A DNA stretch of 64,000 nucleotides, taken from positions 474,260-538,259 of the forward strand of contig NZ_JAAIXY010000005.1 in the NCBI RefSeq assembly GCF_010894455.1. Reading direction: 5' to 3'. The notes beneath the pieces are model-generated. The model was not told the origin of the DNA and did no database searches. It saw only the letters and a list, made by a program, of their open reading frames with translations. Positions 41,657 through 50,394 of the stretch are shown here, in pieces. Origin of the DNA: Myxococcus eversor. Lineage in GTDB: Bacteria > Myxococcota > Myxococcia > Myxococcales > Myxococcaceae. The first letter of the stretch is position 1, and the number at the start of each line of letters is the position of its first letter. The position numbers were made by a program, and so were the translations under genes.

Positions 41657-42244
41657 ATGAACATGCGTCTTGTGTGTGTTGCCGCTGCCGCTGTCTTTTC
41701 GTTCTCCGCGAGCGCCGAGGGAGTTCGGGAGTCCGTGTCGCTGGTGCAGGTGGATGGCTTCGCCGATTCCCAGGCGAAGGTATGTACAGCGGTGCCGCTG
41801 TCGCTGACGGCCATCAACGCGTCCTCGCTGGAGCCCACGCGGGTGGCGTGGAATGCCGGCTCGAACAGTGGCGCCTGGCATTACATGGACACCATCCAGG
41901 CCTACAGCACCCCGCAGTGCCCCGCGACGCCTGTCACCATCCAGGCGGTGGTGGACAAGCTGTCGGAGCAGAACCAGGGGTTTCCGTTCCCCGGGGATGG
42001 CATCTTCACCAACCGCGCCGGATTGTCGCAGAGCATCTTCCTGAGCTCGAACTACTACGGCAATGGCCTCGCGGTGCTGGCGGCCATTGATTCCTTCGCG
42101 GGCGGTGGGACGGTCCAGGCGTGGATCGCCACCCAGGAAGTGCCCTGCCACAACTGCCATGAGTTCCTTCAGTACGCGGTGCTGTACTACCCGGCCACGC
42201 GCAAGGTCGTCGTGCTGCAGGGGTACACGGGCTACGACTCCTGA
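41657..42244 (+). CDS. Exported protein of a tandem paralogue family, short form
   Basis: The 195-residue protein has a signal peptide (MNMRLVCVAAAAVFSFSASA) and is made only of the domain that ends the two longer paralogues. It contains SSLEPTRVAWNAGSNSGAWHY, TNRAGLSQS and PCHNCHEF, and ends in GYTGYDS. CxxC-like and His-rich PCHNCHEF suggests metal or disulphide chemistry, which is inference. ATG 41657 has GGAG at good distance. Family not recognised. Confidence 0.8.
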   Translation: MNMRLVCVAAAAVFSFSASAEGVRESVSLVQVDGFADSQAKVCTAVPLSLTAINASSLEPTRVAWNAGSNSGAWHYMDTIQAYSTPQCPATPVTIQAVVDKLSEQNQGFPFPGDGIFTNRAGLSQSIFLSSNYYGNGLAVLAAIDSFAGGGTVQAWIATQEVPCHNCHEFLQYAVLYYPATRKVVVLQGYTGYDS

Positions 42245-42257
42245 GTCGAGGTCGTGA

Positions 42258-42287
42258 GGCGTCGGCCCCCTGGCTCGGGCCGGCGCC
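42258..42287 (+). terminator. Hairpin after paralogue 1
   Basis: GGCGTCGGCCC pairs with GGGCCGGCGCC (11 bp with one T-G pair, 8-base loop), 13 bp after the stop. A similar hairpin follows paralogue 2. Confidence 0.6.
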
Positions 42288-42345
42288 GGTTTCTGAGAAT
42301 GTATCAACGTGAGAGCGACTCGGTGCTCGCGCCGGTGTGACGGGA

Positions 42346-42352
42346 TTGACAC
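42346..42352 (+). promoter_or_regulatory. Conserved TTGACAC element, paralogue 2
   Basis: TTGACAC is again exactly 70 bp before the ATG (42416); downstream ACGTTATCGT resembles ACGTGGATGT of paralogue 3. Confidence 0.55.
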
Positions 42353-42415
42353 GTCTCGTGGCTGGGTGGTCACGTTATCGTGTTTTTCCCCGAGTCACCC
42401 ACCTGGAGCGAACTG

Positions 42416-43795
42416 ATGAGTCTTCGCAAGCTGTTGTTTGCGTGTCTGGTTGTATTGGGCATGTCGGGCTGTATGGATTCCCATGGAGAGCCCGCGTCCG
42501 AACTGGAGCTGGGAGTCTCCGAGGCGGAGGCGACGGCCACGCGCATCTACGCGACGGAGGCCTCGCTGGAGCTGAGCTTCGAGACAATGGGGACTTTCGA
42601 GACGCGCAACGGCGTGCGCTCGCTCATCCTCAAGGCGACGGCGAACCGGTACCTGAAGCGCGTATTCAGCTTCGTGCCGGATGACGCCTTCGGGACGGCG
42701 AACATCATCAGTGAGCGCCGGTTCGAGGTGGTGCTGCCGGTGGGGCACGAGCTGAACACGGTGCTGTCCGGGCTGCCGCTGTTCATCACCGTGGAGACCT
42801 TCACGGGCACGCCGACGAACTACACGGCGAAGATTGAGGTGTACCCGCGCTTCTTCGATTTCCGTGGCACCAATGCGGTGTGGATCGACGAGAAGGTGGA
42901 CCCGGTCTACGTGCGCAATGGGGCGGACGTGCTGGTGTACCGGGGCCGCGCGGACGTGTCCGCGGAGGCGCTCACGGTGACGGCGCCGGATGGCGCGCCG
43001 GCAGTCGCGGCGGTGGACGCGGACTCGTACCGGCTGGACTGGTCCTACTCGACGGTGGAGAAGGCGATGGACCCGACCACGCTTCCGTTGACCTTCACCG
43101 TGTATCAGGGCGGGCAGGCCACGGAGCAGAAGACGGCGCGGCTGGTGCCGCGCGTGACGGTGCTGGAGCTGACCACGGGGGATGCGTATGAGACCTGGCC
43201 GACGCCCTCGTGCGAGCTGGCGGTCTTCAACTGCTACCACTCGCAGCCTCCGGGGACGACGGACTTCGCGGCGTGTGGGACGTACCGTCAGGTGTCGCGT
43301 TGCAGCTACACGTCGGACATCTGCCAGGTGGTGCCGCGCGTTCCGCTCACGCTGACGTCGGTGGATGCGTCGTCGCTGGAGCCGGCGCGGGTGACGTGGA
43401 ACGTCGGTTCCAACAACGGGGCCTGGCATTACCTGGAGACGATTGCGGCGTATGTGACGCCGCAGTGCACGCAGTCGCCGGTGACGCTCCAGGGCGTGTT
43501 CAACCAGCTCAACTGGCCGTGGTACCAGGACTTCCCGACGTTCTCGGAGGGTATCGCGACGAACCGGGCGGGCCTCTCGCAGAGCCTCCTGCTGACGTCG
43601 AACTACTATGGGGACGGCGCGGCGCTGCTGGCGGCGATTGATGCGTACGCCGGTGGGGGCGAGGTCCAGGCGTGGCTCGCGACGCAGGAAGTGCCGTGCC
43701 ACAACTGCCACGAGTTCAACCAGTTCGCGGTGCTGTACTACCCGGCCACGCGGAAGGTCGTCGTGCTGCGGGGATACACGGGCTACGACTCGTGA
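42416..43795 (+). CDS. Lipoprotein of the tandem paralogue family, long form
   Basis: The 459-residue lipoprotein (lipobox GMSGC) has an N-terminal beta-rich domain (about 35-285; EASLELSFETMGTFETRNGV) and the shared C-terminal domain (about 315-459). The latter has ASSLEPARVTWNVGSNNG, TNRAGLSQSLLL and PCHNCHEF, and ends in GYTGYDS. Cys pairs lie in the linker. Its 171-bp upstream spacer equals that of paralogue 3. Function unknown; probably outer-membrane or surface associated. Confidence 0.8.
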   Translation: MSLRKLLFACLVVLGMSGCMDSHGEPASELELGVSEAEATATRIYATEASLELSFETMGTFETRNGVRSLILKATANRYLKRVFSFVPDDAFGTANIISERRFEVVLPVGHELNTVLSGLPLFITVETFTGTPTNYTAKIEVYPRFFDFRGTNAVWIDEKVDPVYVRNGADVLVYRGRADVSAEALTVTAPDGAPAVAAVDADSYRLDWSYSTVEKAMDPTTLPLTFTVYQGGQATEQKTARLVPRVTVLELTTGDAYETWPTPSCELAVFNCYHSQPPGTTDFAACGTYRQVSRCSYTSDICQVVPRVPLTLTSVDASSLEPARVTWNVGSNNGAWHYLETIAAYVTPQCTQSPVTLQGVFNQLNWPWYQDFPTFSEGIATNRAGLSQSLLLTSNYYGDGAALLAAIDAYAGGGEVQAWLATQEVPCHNCHEFNQFAVLYYPATRKVVVLRGYTGYDS

Positions 43796-43809
43796 GTTGA
43801 TGTCGTGCG

Positions 43810-43836
43810 GCGTCGGCCCCTTGGGGGGGCCGGCGC
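43810..43836 (+). terminator. Hairpin after paralogue 2
   Basis: GCGTCGGCCCC pairs with GGGGCCGGCGC (11 bp, one T-G pair, TTGGG loop), followed by TGTTGTCT. Confidence 0.65.
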
Positions 43837-43896
43837 TGTTGTCTGGCTTGGGAGGCTGCGTCAAATCCTCCTCGGGGGGCGTGGGATGGGCAGGGA

Positions 43897-43903
43897 TTGA
43901 CAC
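43897..43903 (+). promoter_or_regulatory. Conserved TTGACAC element, paralogue 3
   Basis: The third occurrence, 70 bp before the ATG at 43967. Confidence 0.55.
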
Positions 43904-43966
43904 CCGTGGTGAGCGGGTGGTCACGTGGATGTGTTTTCCTCGATATCGCCTGTCTGGAGGAGCTGG

Positions 43967-45349
43967 ATGCGCCTGCGTGAACTGTGGTGGGTGGGGCTCG
44001 CCGTCTTGGGTGTCCTCGCGTGTCAGGACTCGGGGTTGGATCCGGGTGCCGCGCCCGGGGATGACCTGGGAGTCTCCGAGGCGAAGGCGACGGCCACGCG
44101 CATCTATGCGACGGAGGCCTCGCTGGAGTTGAGCTTCGAGACGATGGGGACTTTCGAGACGCGCAATGGAGTGCGGTCGCTGATTCTGCATGCGACGGCG
44201 AATCGCTATCTGGAGCATGTCTTCAGCTTCATTCCGGATGATGGCTTTGGGACGGCGAACATCATCAGCGAGCGGCGTTTCGAGGTGGTGCTGCCGGACG
44301 GGCCGGAGCTTCACGAGATTCTGTCGGGCAGGCCGTTGTTCATCGCCATCGATACCTTCACGGGCACGCCGACGAGCTACACGGCGAAGATTGAGGTGTA
44401 TCCACGCTTCTTCGACTTCCGTGGCGCGAGCGCGCTGGTCATCGATGAGGAGGTGGACCCTGTCTACGTGAAGAACGCGGAGGGGAATGTCGTGTTCCGG
44501 GGGAGAGTGGATGTCGCCGCGGATGCGCTGGCGGTGACGGCGGCGGATGGGATTCCGAGCGTGTCGCGGATGGATGCGGACACCTTCCGGTTGGATTGGA
44601 CGTATTCGGCGGTGCGGCCCGCGATGGACCCGCACACGGTTCCGCTCGTTTTCGATGCGAGCCTTACGGGCGGGACGACGGCGAGGAAGACGGCCCGGCT
44701 GGTGGCGCGGGTGACGAGCCTGGAGTTGACGACGGGGGATGCCTACGAGGTCTGGCCCACGCCGGGATGCTACCCGGGGCCGGAAGACTGTCTGAACGCG
44801 CTGCCCGAGGAGGCCACGGACCTGTCCGCCTGTGGCTCGTATCGGGAGGTCCTCCACTGTCTGGATGCACGGAGGGCGTGTCAGGGCGTGCCCAGGGAGC
44901 CGCTGGTGCTTCGCCCGGTGGATTCGTTGCCGCTGGAGCCCGCGCGTGCCGTGTGGAATGCCGGCTCCAACAGCGGGACGTGGCACTACCTGGAGCCCAT
45001 CGAGAGCTACATCACGCCGAGGTGTCCGACGGAGCGCGTGACGATCCAGGGAGTGCTCGCGAAGCTCGCCGGGGCGCATCCGGGGATGCCCGCCGTGGAG
45101 GCTGGGGTCCTCACGGACCGGGCGGGCCTGGGGCAGAGCGTGTTCCTGTCGCAGACGAGCTATGGCGATGGACGGGTGCTGCTCGCGGCGCTCGATTCGG
45201 CTGCGACGGCGGGAGAGGTCCAGGCGTGGGTGGCCACGTCCGAGGAGCCCTGCCAGAACTGCCACCAGTTCGCGCACTGGACGGTGCTGTACTACCCGTT
45301 CCGGAACCTGGTCGTCGTACTGCGGGGGCACACGGGCTACGACTCGTGA
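43967..45349 (+). CDS. Lipoprotein of the tandem paralogue family, long form 2
   Basis: The 460-residue lipoprotein (lipobox GVLAC) is a close relative of the previous gene across both domains. The motif is changed to PCQNCHQF and the end is GHTGYDS. GGAGGAG precedes ATG 43967. It is the most diverged of the three in the C-terminal domain and has more T-ended codons by eye. A strong hairpin follows. Confidence 0.8.
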   Translation: MRLRELWWVGLAVLGVLACQDSGLDPGAAPGDDLGVSEAKATATRIYATEASLELSFETMGTFETRNGVRSLILHATANRYLEHVFSFIPDDGFGTANIISERRFEVVLPDGPELHEILSGRPLFIAIDTFTGTPTSYTAKIEVYPRFFDFRGASALVIDEEVDPVYVKNAEGNVVFRGRVDVAADALAVTAADGIPSVSRMDADTFRLDWTYSAVRPAMDPHTVPLVFDASLTGGTTARKTARLVARVTSLELTTGDAYEVWPTPGCYPGPEDCLNALPEEATDLSACGSYREVLHCLDARRACQGVPREPLVLRPVDSLPLEPARAVWNAGSNSGTWHYLEPIESYITPRCPTERVTIQGVLAKLAGAHPGMPAVEAGVLTDRAGLGQSVFLSQTSYGDGRVLLAALDSAATAGEVQAWVATSEEPCQNCHQFAHWTVLYYPFRNLVVVLRGHTGYDS

Positions 45350-45369
45350 GCGGACCGGCCCAAAGAAAA

Positions 45370-45402
45370 GCCCCGGAGTCACTCAGGAAGTGACTCCGGG
45401 GC
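45370..45402 (-). terminator. Rho-independent terminator of the tRNA gene
   Basis: GCCCCGGAGTCAC and GTGACTCCGGGGC form a perfect 13-bp stem with a 7-base loop. On the minus strand it is followed by TTTTCTTT and lies two bases after the tRNA. It may also stop transcription from the plus-strand lipoprotein gene. Confidence 0.9.
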
Positions 45403-45404
45403 AG

Positions 45405-45478
45405 TGGCCAGGGTCGGACTTGAACCGACTACCTGCGGATTATGAGACCGCCGCTCTAACCAGGTGAGCTACCTGGCC
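45405..45478 (-). tRNA. tRNA with CAU anticodon (Met, or Ile2 if lysidine-modified)
   Basis: The 74-nt cloverleaf has acceptor GGCCAGG/CCTGGCC, D-arm GCTC/GAGC, anticodon loop CTCATAA and T-arm GTCGG-TTCAAGT-CCGAC, with discriminator A and no encoded CCA. The last anticodon-stem pair is T-T. It is an elongator Met or TilS-dependent Ile2 type; the acceptor has C4-G69, but position 5 is A, so I cannot decide. Confidence 0.93.
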
Positions 45479-45492
45479 GTGAAGTGAGGGCC

Positions 45493-45521
45493 CGTATATC
45501 GGGAGCGTCGCGTCACCGCAA
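45493..45521 (-). promoter_or_regulatory. Promoter of the tRNA gene
   Basis: On the minus strand TTGCGG (45516-45521) and TATACG (45493-45498) are 17 bp apart and end 14 bp before the mature tRNA 5' end. The remaining gap to 45646 shows no gene. Confidence 0.6.
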
Positions 45522-45646
45522 GAACTTCGAAGCGACCAGGGGTCCAGGGAGTCGCCTCCCTTGGATTTCAGAGGGAGGAGGGCGGATTTGGGGCCATCCA
45601 GGAGTGGACCTCTCTGTTGTCCTGGCGCTCTGCCCGGCCTGGAAAG

Positions 45647-45823
45647 ATGAGGGCAGGAGCAGGCTCATTCGGCGCGAGCAGGGCCGTACTCATGGTGCAG
45701 GTACCCTGCGCCAAGGCGGCATGCAGCGCCGAGTCCTTACGCCCCTCGGTCCAGATGGGTCTGATTTGGTACTTCATGGACTTCGACTCTCGAGAGGGTC
45801 GCGATGACGGGAGAGGCGCATGA
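45647..45823 (+). CDS. Possible small ORF coupled to the toxin gene
   Basis: A 58-codon frame (start MRAGAGSFGASRAV) ends in TGA overlapping the toxin ATG (ATGA). GGAAAG precedes its ATG. The protein has no recognisable features, so it may be a leader frame that couples translation, or chance. Confidence 0.25.
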   Translation: MRAGAGSFGASRAVLMVQVPCAKAACSAESLRPSVQMGLIWYFMDFDSREGRDDGRGA

Positions 45824-47181
45824 CGCTGCGGTGGGGCACCGTGGTGCTGCTGGTGTTGATGGGCTCGGGCTGTGCGGCCTCCAGCGCGGTGCGACTGGAT
45901 ACGGGCGAAGGACGGCCCATTGTCTACGAGCCACGCACCGATGACGAGCCGGCGAGGCTCGACGCCGACGAGTTCACCGAGACTGTCCAGCAGTTGGCGC
46001 GCACCGCGCCTCTTCCCTCTCGGCCGAGGGATACCGCGATGCGGCTGTTCAACCTCGAGTCCCCTCGTGCCGCCACTCGTGCGCGGGGACGCCTGGGACT
46101 GGTCTCTGTCGAGGAGCCGCGGCGAGGCCGCATTCTCGTGGCCGAAGCGCCGGACGCGGAGACGGAGCTGGCGAGTGCTTACGGACGCTGGTGCCAACGC
46201 CAGGAGCAATCCCGAGACTGCCTCCACTTGCTGGACGAGGGCGTCACCCTGGATGAGGAGGGCAAGCGCATCCTGGCCTTCCGCCTGGCTCTGGATTCGG
46301 TCTGGGATGAAACGGCCGAGGCCTTGGAGGGGCTGACGGACAAGGAGTCGATGATGACGATGCTCGCCACGACGGGCGCGGTCTACTTCGCCTTGTGGCT
46401 GGTGCCTGAACCCCTGCTTTCAAAGGGCATCGCCGCGACGCTGACGGTAGCGCTCATCGCGTACTTGGGATGGGACACGGTGTGGAGCCTGGTGCAGGGC
46501 TGGAGGGTGTTGGCGAAGGAGGTAGAGGAGGCAACCGCCTTCGACGGGATTCAGGACGCGGGCGAGAAGTATGGAGAGGTGATGGGGAGGAATGCCGCGC
46601 GGGCGTTCGTCATGCTGGCGATGGCGGCGCTGGGGAGCACGGCGCAGACGCTGGGGGCGCGGATTCCCACGCTCCCTGGCTCCGCACAGGCTGCGCTGGT
46701 GGGAGCAGGGCAGGGTGGCTTCAGGTTGTCGGCAGCGGGGCAGGTCACCTCCGTGGCGGTGGCAGCGGGAGGCGTCATCACCATCGCCCTGGACCCGGAC
46801 GCTGTCGCGGAGACGGCAAGCGGTACGCGGGCCGTAGTGTCCGAGCCGGTGGCGACCAGTGCCCACGAGCACCACATCGCCACCAACAAGTGGTGGGACT
46901 CCTTCAACAACGGTGGTCCGTGGTCACCGGAGTTCAAGAAGCTCTTCGACCGGGCGGGCATGTCCCTCAATGACTCGGTCAACAAGGTCCGCGTACCTGG
47001 ACACAAGGGGCCTCACCCAGAGGCATACCATCGTGATGTGTTCAGGCGGCTGAACGAGGCGATGGAAGACTGTAGCAGTATGCAACAATGTCGTGAGTCA
47101 CTCACCAGCGCCCTGAAGAGACTTGCCGCGGAGATTGCTACTCCTGGCTCCAAACTCAACGGACTGGTGACTCGGACTTGA
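45820..47181 (+). CDS. SitA-type lipoprotein toxin with C-terminal AHH nuclease domain
   Basis: The 453-residue protein has a signal peptide with lipobox MGSGC and an N-terminal domain (about 25-180). Hydrophobic segments (about 185-235 and 260-325) precede a C-terminal AHH/HNH-like nuclease domain from Ala348: AHEHHIATN (His349, His351, His352), KKLFDRAGMSLND and HPEAYHRDVFRRLNEAM. M. xanthus SitA toxins of this build are moved between kin by outer-membrane exchange and poison cells lacking the matching SitI. The immunity-type gene follows 17 bp later. A separate sitB gene is not seen. Confidence 0.8.
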   Translation: MTLRWGTVVLLVLMGSGCAASSAVRLDTGEGRPIVYEPRTDDEPARLDADEFTETVQQLARTAPLPSRPRDTAMRLFNLESPRAATRARGRLGLVSVEEPRRGRILVAEAPDAETELASAYGRWCQRQEQSRDCLHLLDEGVTLDEEGKRILAFRLALDSVWDETAEALEGLTDKESMMTMLATTGAVYFALWLVPEPLLSKGIAATLTVALIAYLGWDTVWSLVQGWRVLAKEVEEATAFDGIQDAGEKYGEVMGRNAARAFVMLAMAALGSTAQTLGARIPTLPGSAQAALVGAGQGGFRLSAAGQVTSVAVAAGGVITIALDPDAVAETASGTRAVVSEPVATSAHEHHIATNKWWDSFNNGGPWSPEFKKLFDRAGMSLNDSVNKVRVPGHKGPHPEAYHRDVFRRLNEAMEDCSSMQQCRESLTSALKRLAAEIATPGSKLNGLVTRT

Positions 47182-47198
47182 AATGGGATGGAGCCATC

Positions 47199-48458
47199 AT
47201 GGCGATGCGGTACTTCGAGTTGCTTGACGACGTCTCCTCTCCTGGTCGATGGAGCCTGGGCGACCCGACTGACGAGACAGGGAGAGAAGTCGCCAACCCA
47301 TGGATGTTCAGGAAGGGTGAGCCGGTCCAGGTCGAAGGGCGCCTGACGATTCCGATCGACCGGTCGGGCAAGCCGAACGACTTCTCCATGGCGGGCATTG
47401 GCGTCACGCCTGTCGTTCACGCGAAGGTAGTCGCGGTGCTCGCCAGTCTTGCGCCCGATGACGTTCAGCTCTTCCCTGTGAAGGTCGCCTCGGAGTCCGA
47501 GCCGTATTTTCTCGTCAACGTGACCCGTACCATCCGGTGCATCGACGACAGCACGTCGGAGGAGGTGCGGTACTGGACGCCGGAGGATGGGCGCCCGGAG
47601 AAAGTCGGCAAGTATCGCGGCGTGTCGGGCATGCGAATCGATCCGGCGAAGGTGGGCGATGCGAAGGTGTTCCGGACCTGGGGGTGGAGTATCGCGCTCA
47701 TCGTGTCCGAGGACATCAAGGAGGCGCTGGAGCGAGCGGGCGTCTCGGGGGCGAAGTTCATGGAGGTCACCGGTCCGAGCGCCATCAGTCCGGAAGAGCG
47801 AGAACGCAACCATCAGCTCATGGCTCTGGCGGATCAGTCAGACGCTGCCCGCGGCGTCTTCTGGCGCACCCTGGGAAAATTGGATGATGAGGTCATCATT
47901 CCCATTGTCGTCGGAGGAAACTGGCCGGCCCGGCGTCAGATGTGGCGTGTCATCCACCGCGAGAATGGGCGAACCCTGCTGGTGACGCACGGGCTCTCGG
48001 ACTTCTTCGTCGTGGACGGAGTGGATCCCGAGCCGTCCGTGGGCTTCGGCCTGGAACTGGCCTTGGAGACGAACGAGCCCCAGGCGCACGTCGAGAAGAG
48101 CTGGCTCCTGTTGTTGCTGGAGCGGGTGGGGGACGAAATCGCGGAACACGAAAGCGTGCGCGAGAAGGTGAAGGCAGGCTTCCTATCCATGGAAGTTTCA
48201 GGCCAGGGAATGCCCGAGCCTCTGCTGACGAAGGAGGGCAGGGTGGGGGTGTTGCTAGGCATGGAGTCGAGCACGTTGCCAGGCCGCTTCACCATGCCGG
48301 CCGGAGAGGTCCGGCTGGTCACCGTGAAGGTGCTGATGCCCGCGGAGCTCGCATATCTGCTCGAACACGGAACGCGCGGCCGGGACGAACTGGTGCGGCG
48401 CTTCGCCCAAGCCGGACAGGAACATGTGTCTCGCGCGTGGCGTAAGACCGTGGTGTGA
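47199..48458 (+). CDS. Two-domain immunity protein: imm11 (DUF1629) plus SUFU-like
   Basis: The 419-residue protein has an imm11-type N-terminal domain (about 1-190; FLVNVTRTIRCIDD, VGKYRGVSGMRIDP, GWSIALIVSEDIKEALERAG), the type used by SitI proteins. The C-terminal domain (about 225-415) resembles the Suppressor-of-fused/SUFU immunity fold (LLVTHGLSDFF, VGFGLELALETN, LLLLLERVGDEIAEHE). ATG 47199 has GGAG; a TTG at 47178 overlaps the toxin stop and is an alternative. It most likely neutralises the toxin upstream, with the second domain covering another toxin or giving bivalent binding (inference). Confidence 0.78.
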   Translation: MAMRYFELLDDVSSPGRWSLGDPTDETGREVANPWMFRKGEPVQVEGRLTIPIDRSGKPNDFSMAGIGVTPVVHAKVVAVLASLAPDDVQLFPVKVASESEPYFLVNVTRTIRCIDDSTSEEVRYWTPEDGRPEKVGKYRGVSGMRIDPAKVGDAKVFRTWGWSIALIVSEDIKEALERAGVSGAKFMEVTGPSAISPEERERNHQLMALADQSDAARGVFWRTLGKLDDEVIIPIVVGGNWPARRQMWRVIHRENGRTLLVTHGLSDFFVVDGVDPEPSVGFGLELALETNEPQAHVEKSWLLLLLERVGDEIAEHESVREKVKAGFLSMEVSGQGMPEPLLTKEGRVGVLLGMESSTLPGRFTMPAGEVRLVTVKVLMPAELAYLLEHGTRGRDELVRRFAQAGQEHVSRAWRKTVV

Positions 48459-48696
48459 CGGCCTCATCCGTGGATGACGTGACGCTGGGCGTGATCCGCT
48501 TCAGTTGAGACCAAGGAAGAGGCGGTTGCCCACCTGGAGCGCGGTCCGTTTTCACCCTGGAGGCGGAGCGCGCACCCATCAGGTGTCGTGGGGTAAACCA
48601 GCCCCAGGTGCCTGCCTGACTCCACACCTGACGCGGGCGAACACGTCGAGCTCGACAGTCCTCTTGAGCAACTCAGTCCAGTCCGTTCGCTGTGCT

Positions 48697-50391
48697 ATGC
48701 CCCGGCGCATGGAAATCTTCCGACTTGCGGATACGGTCGAGTTGAACAACGCATGGCTCGTCGGATTGAGCGTGACATTGTTGCTGCTCGTCCTCTGGGC
48801 CGTGCTCGTGGCCTCCAGTGCGCTGCTGTACCAGGGCATCCGGCTGATGGGTGTGAAGGCGCTGGAGCCGATGGCGGATGCGCTTCGCAAGCGCGCCCGG
48901 CTGAGCGCCGCCCTCCTGTCCTTCGTGGTGGTCATCGTCGGCATCGCCGTGCTGGGCTTCTCCCTGTGGGCGAAGAAGGACCTGGAGCCCCCCTTCAATG
49001 CCTTGCTGGCGGGGGTGACGGTGGAGGGGCTGTCGGCCCTGGGGCGCGGAGCGGGGCTGCTGGTGCTCTTGCTGACGGCCTTCCTGGTGTTGGATCGGAC
49101 GGCACGCCAGCTCCTGATGCGGCTCGAGCGCAAGGTGAACGAGTGGCAACTGCGCCCGGAGCACAGGGCACATGCCCAGAAGGCGATGGAGCAGGGACCC
49201 GGCTTCATCAAACTGGTGCTGGCCTACTTCGCGGTGGGCGTGGCGGTCACCTCGCTGCAACCCCCGGCCGCGTTCGACTGGCTCGTTGGCACCACCGTCT
49301 TCGTGTTGCTGTGCATCAGCGGTGGGCGCCTGGCGGTGTCCTTGCTGCACCTGATGTCGGGTCGGCTGGTCGATTCCTGGCGGGCGAAGAGCACGGCCAC
49401 GAAGTACGAGGAGTACTTCATGGCCCTCAGCCGGCTGCTGCCGGTGGGGCAGCGGAGCCTGGAGGCCATCGTCTACATCTCGGTGGCGACCCTCATCATC
49501 CGTCGGTTCCAGGGCCTGGAGCCCTTTGCTCCGTACGGGCCGGTGCTCATCCGCGTCATCGCCCTGTTCTTCGCCGCCAGCGTCGCCGTGGAGTTCGTCC
49601 GGCTGCTCATCGCCCGGGCCTTCAAGGTGGACGGTCTCGACCTGGATGACAAGGCCCGGCGGCGCAACACCTTCGTTGCCCTCATCCAGCGAGCCTCCAC
49701 GTACCTGGTCTACTTCCTGGTGGGGATGATGGTGCTCAGCGACCTGGGTGTGGACCCCACCCCCATCCTCGCTGGCGCCGGCATCGTCGGCCTCACCGTG
49801 GGTCTGGGCTCACAGGCCATCGTCACGGACATGGTCAACGGCATCTTCCTGCTCTTCGAGGACCAGATTCTGAACGGCGACTACATCCGCATCAACGATA
49901 CCGAGGGCGTGGTGGAGGAGATAACGCCTCGCATCACCCGCATTCGAGACCGCTTCGGGCGCCTTCACATCCTCCGCAATGGTGAAGTCAAGAATGTCAT
50001 CAATTACAGTCGCGGCTGGACGCTGGCGGTCGTGGACATGGCCGTGGCCTATGAGTGCGACCTGAAGAAGGTGCTGGATGTGATTGGCCAGGTCTGCGAG
50101 CAGGTGCCCTTGCTGTCGGCGGGCAAGGTGTCCGAGATGCCCAAGCTGCTGGGTATCGAGAGCATGGACGAGAGCTGGATGACCATTCGCATTGAAGCCA
50201 AGGTCCAGCCAGGGACGCACTTCGACGTGAAGCGGCTGCTCAATCGGCTGCTGTTCGACGCCTTCAACGCCAACGGCCTGGAACTTCCCTATCCCAAGTC
50301 GGTGCAATACGAGGGGACCACGGCGCTTCCCGCCACCGCCGCCGCGCCGCCGGAGGAGGAGCCCCAGGCCATTGCCGCCTCGGTTCGGTAG
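48697..50391 (+). CDS. MscS-family mechanosensitive channel
   Basis: The 564-residue protein has an extended N-terminal membrane region (about 10 hydrophobic segments). The MscS core follows: pore helix ILAGAGIVGLTVGLGSQAIV, then beta domain (GIFLLFEDQILNGDYIRIN, VVEEITPRITRIRDRFGRLH) and the C-terminal vestibule domain. It releases solutes during osmotic downshock. ATG 48697 or 48709 start it; neither has a clear ribosome site. The 238-bp upstream gap shows nothing convincing. Confidence 0.9.
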   Translation: MPRRMEIFRLADTVELNNAWLVGLSVTLLLLVLWAVLVASSALLYQGIRLMGVKALEPMADALRKRARLSAALLSFVVVIVGIAVLGFSLWAKKDLEPPFNALLAGVTVEGLSALGRGAGLLVLLLTAFLVLDRTARQLLMRLERKVNEWQLRPEHRAHAQKAMEQGPGFIKLVLAYFAVGVAVTSLQPPAAFDWLVGTTVFVLLCISGGRLAVSLLHLMSGRLVDSWRAKSTATKYEEYFMALSRLLPVGQRSLEAIVYISVATLIIRRFQGLEPFAPYGPVLIRVIALFFAASVAVEFVRLLIARAFKVDGLDLDDKARRRNTFVALIQRASTYLVYFLVGMMVLSDLGVDPTPILAGAGIVGLTVGLGSQAIVTDMVNGIFLLFEDQILNGDYIRINDTEGVVEEITPRITRIRDRFGRLHILRNGEVKNVINYSRGWTLAVVDMAVAYECDLKKVLDVIGQVCEQVPLLSAGKVSEMPKLLGIESMDESWMTIRIEAKVQPGTHFDVKRLLNRLLFDAFNANGLELPYPKSVQYEGTTALPATAAAPPEEEPQAIAASVR

Positions 50392-50394
50392 TCC

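Noticed and set aside
42395..45382. 995-codon minus-strand frame across two paralogues
   Set aside because: It covers two clearly coding lipoprotein genes with their own ribosome sites and signal peptides; its Arg/His-rich translation has no domain signal.
45405..45478. tRNA 3' end as integration site for the toxin cassette
   Set aside because: The tRNA 3' end points away from the toxin, and I found no repeated copy of its 3' sequence in the window.
45590..45800. Resemblance of TGATTTGGTACTTC before the toxin to TGATGTGGTATTTC before paralogue 1
   Set aside because: The match is short, lies at different distances from the starts and is absent from paralogues 2 and 3; probably chance.
48459..48696. 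Short frames with VDDVTLGVIRFS and WSAVRFHPGGGARTH between immunity and channel genes
   Set aside because: The pieces are too short and have no start signals; they may be remnants but cannot be assigned.
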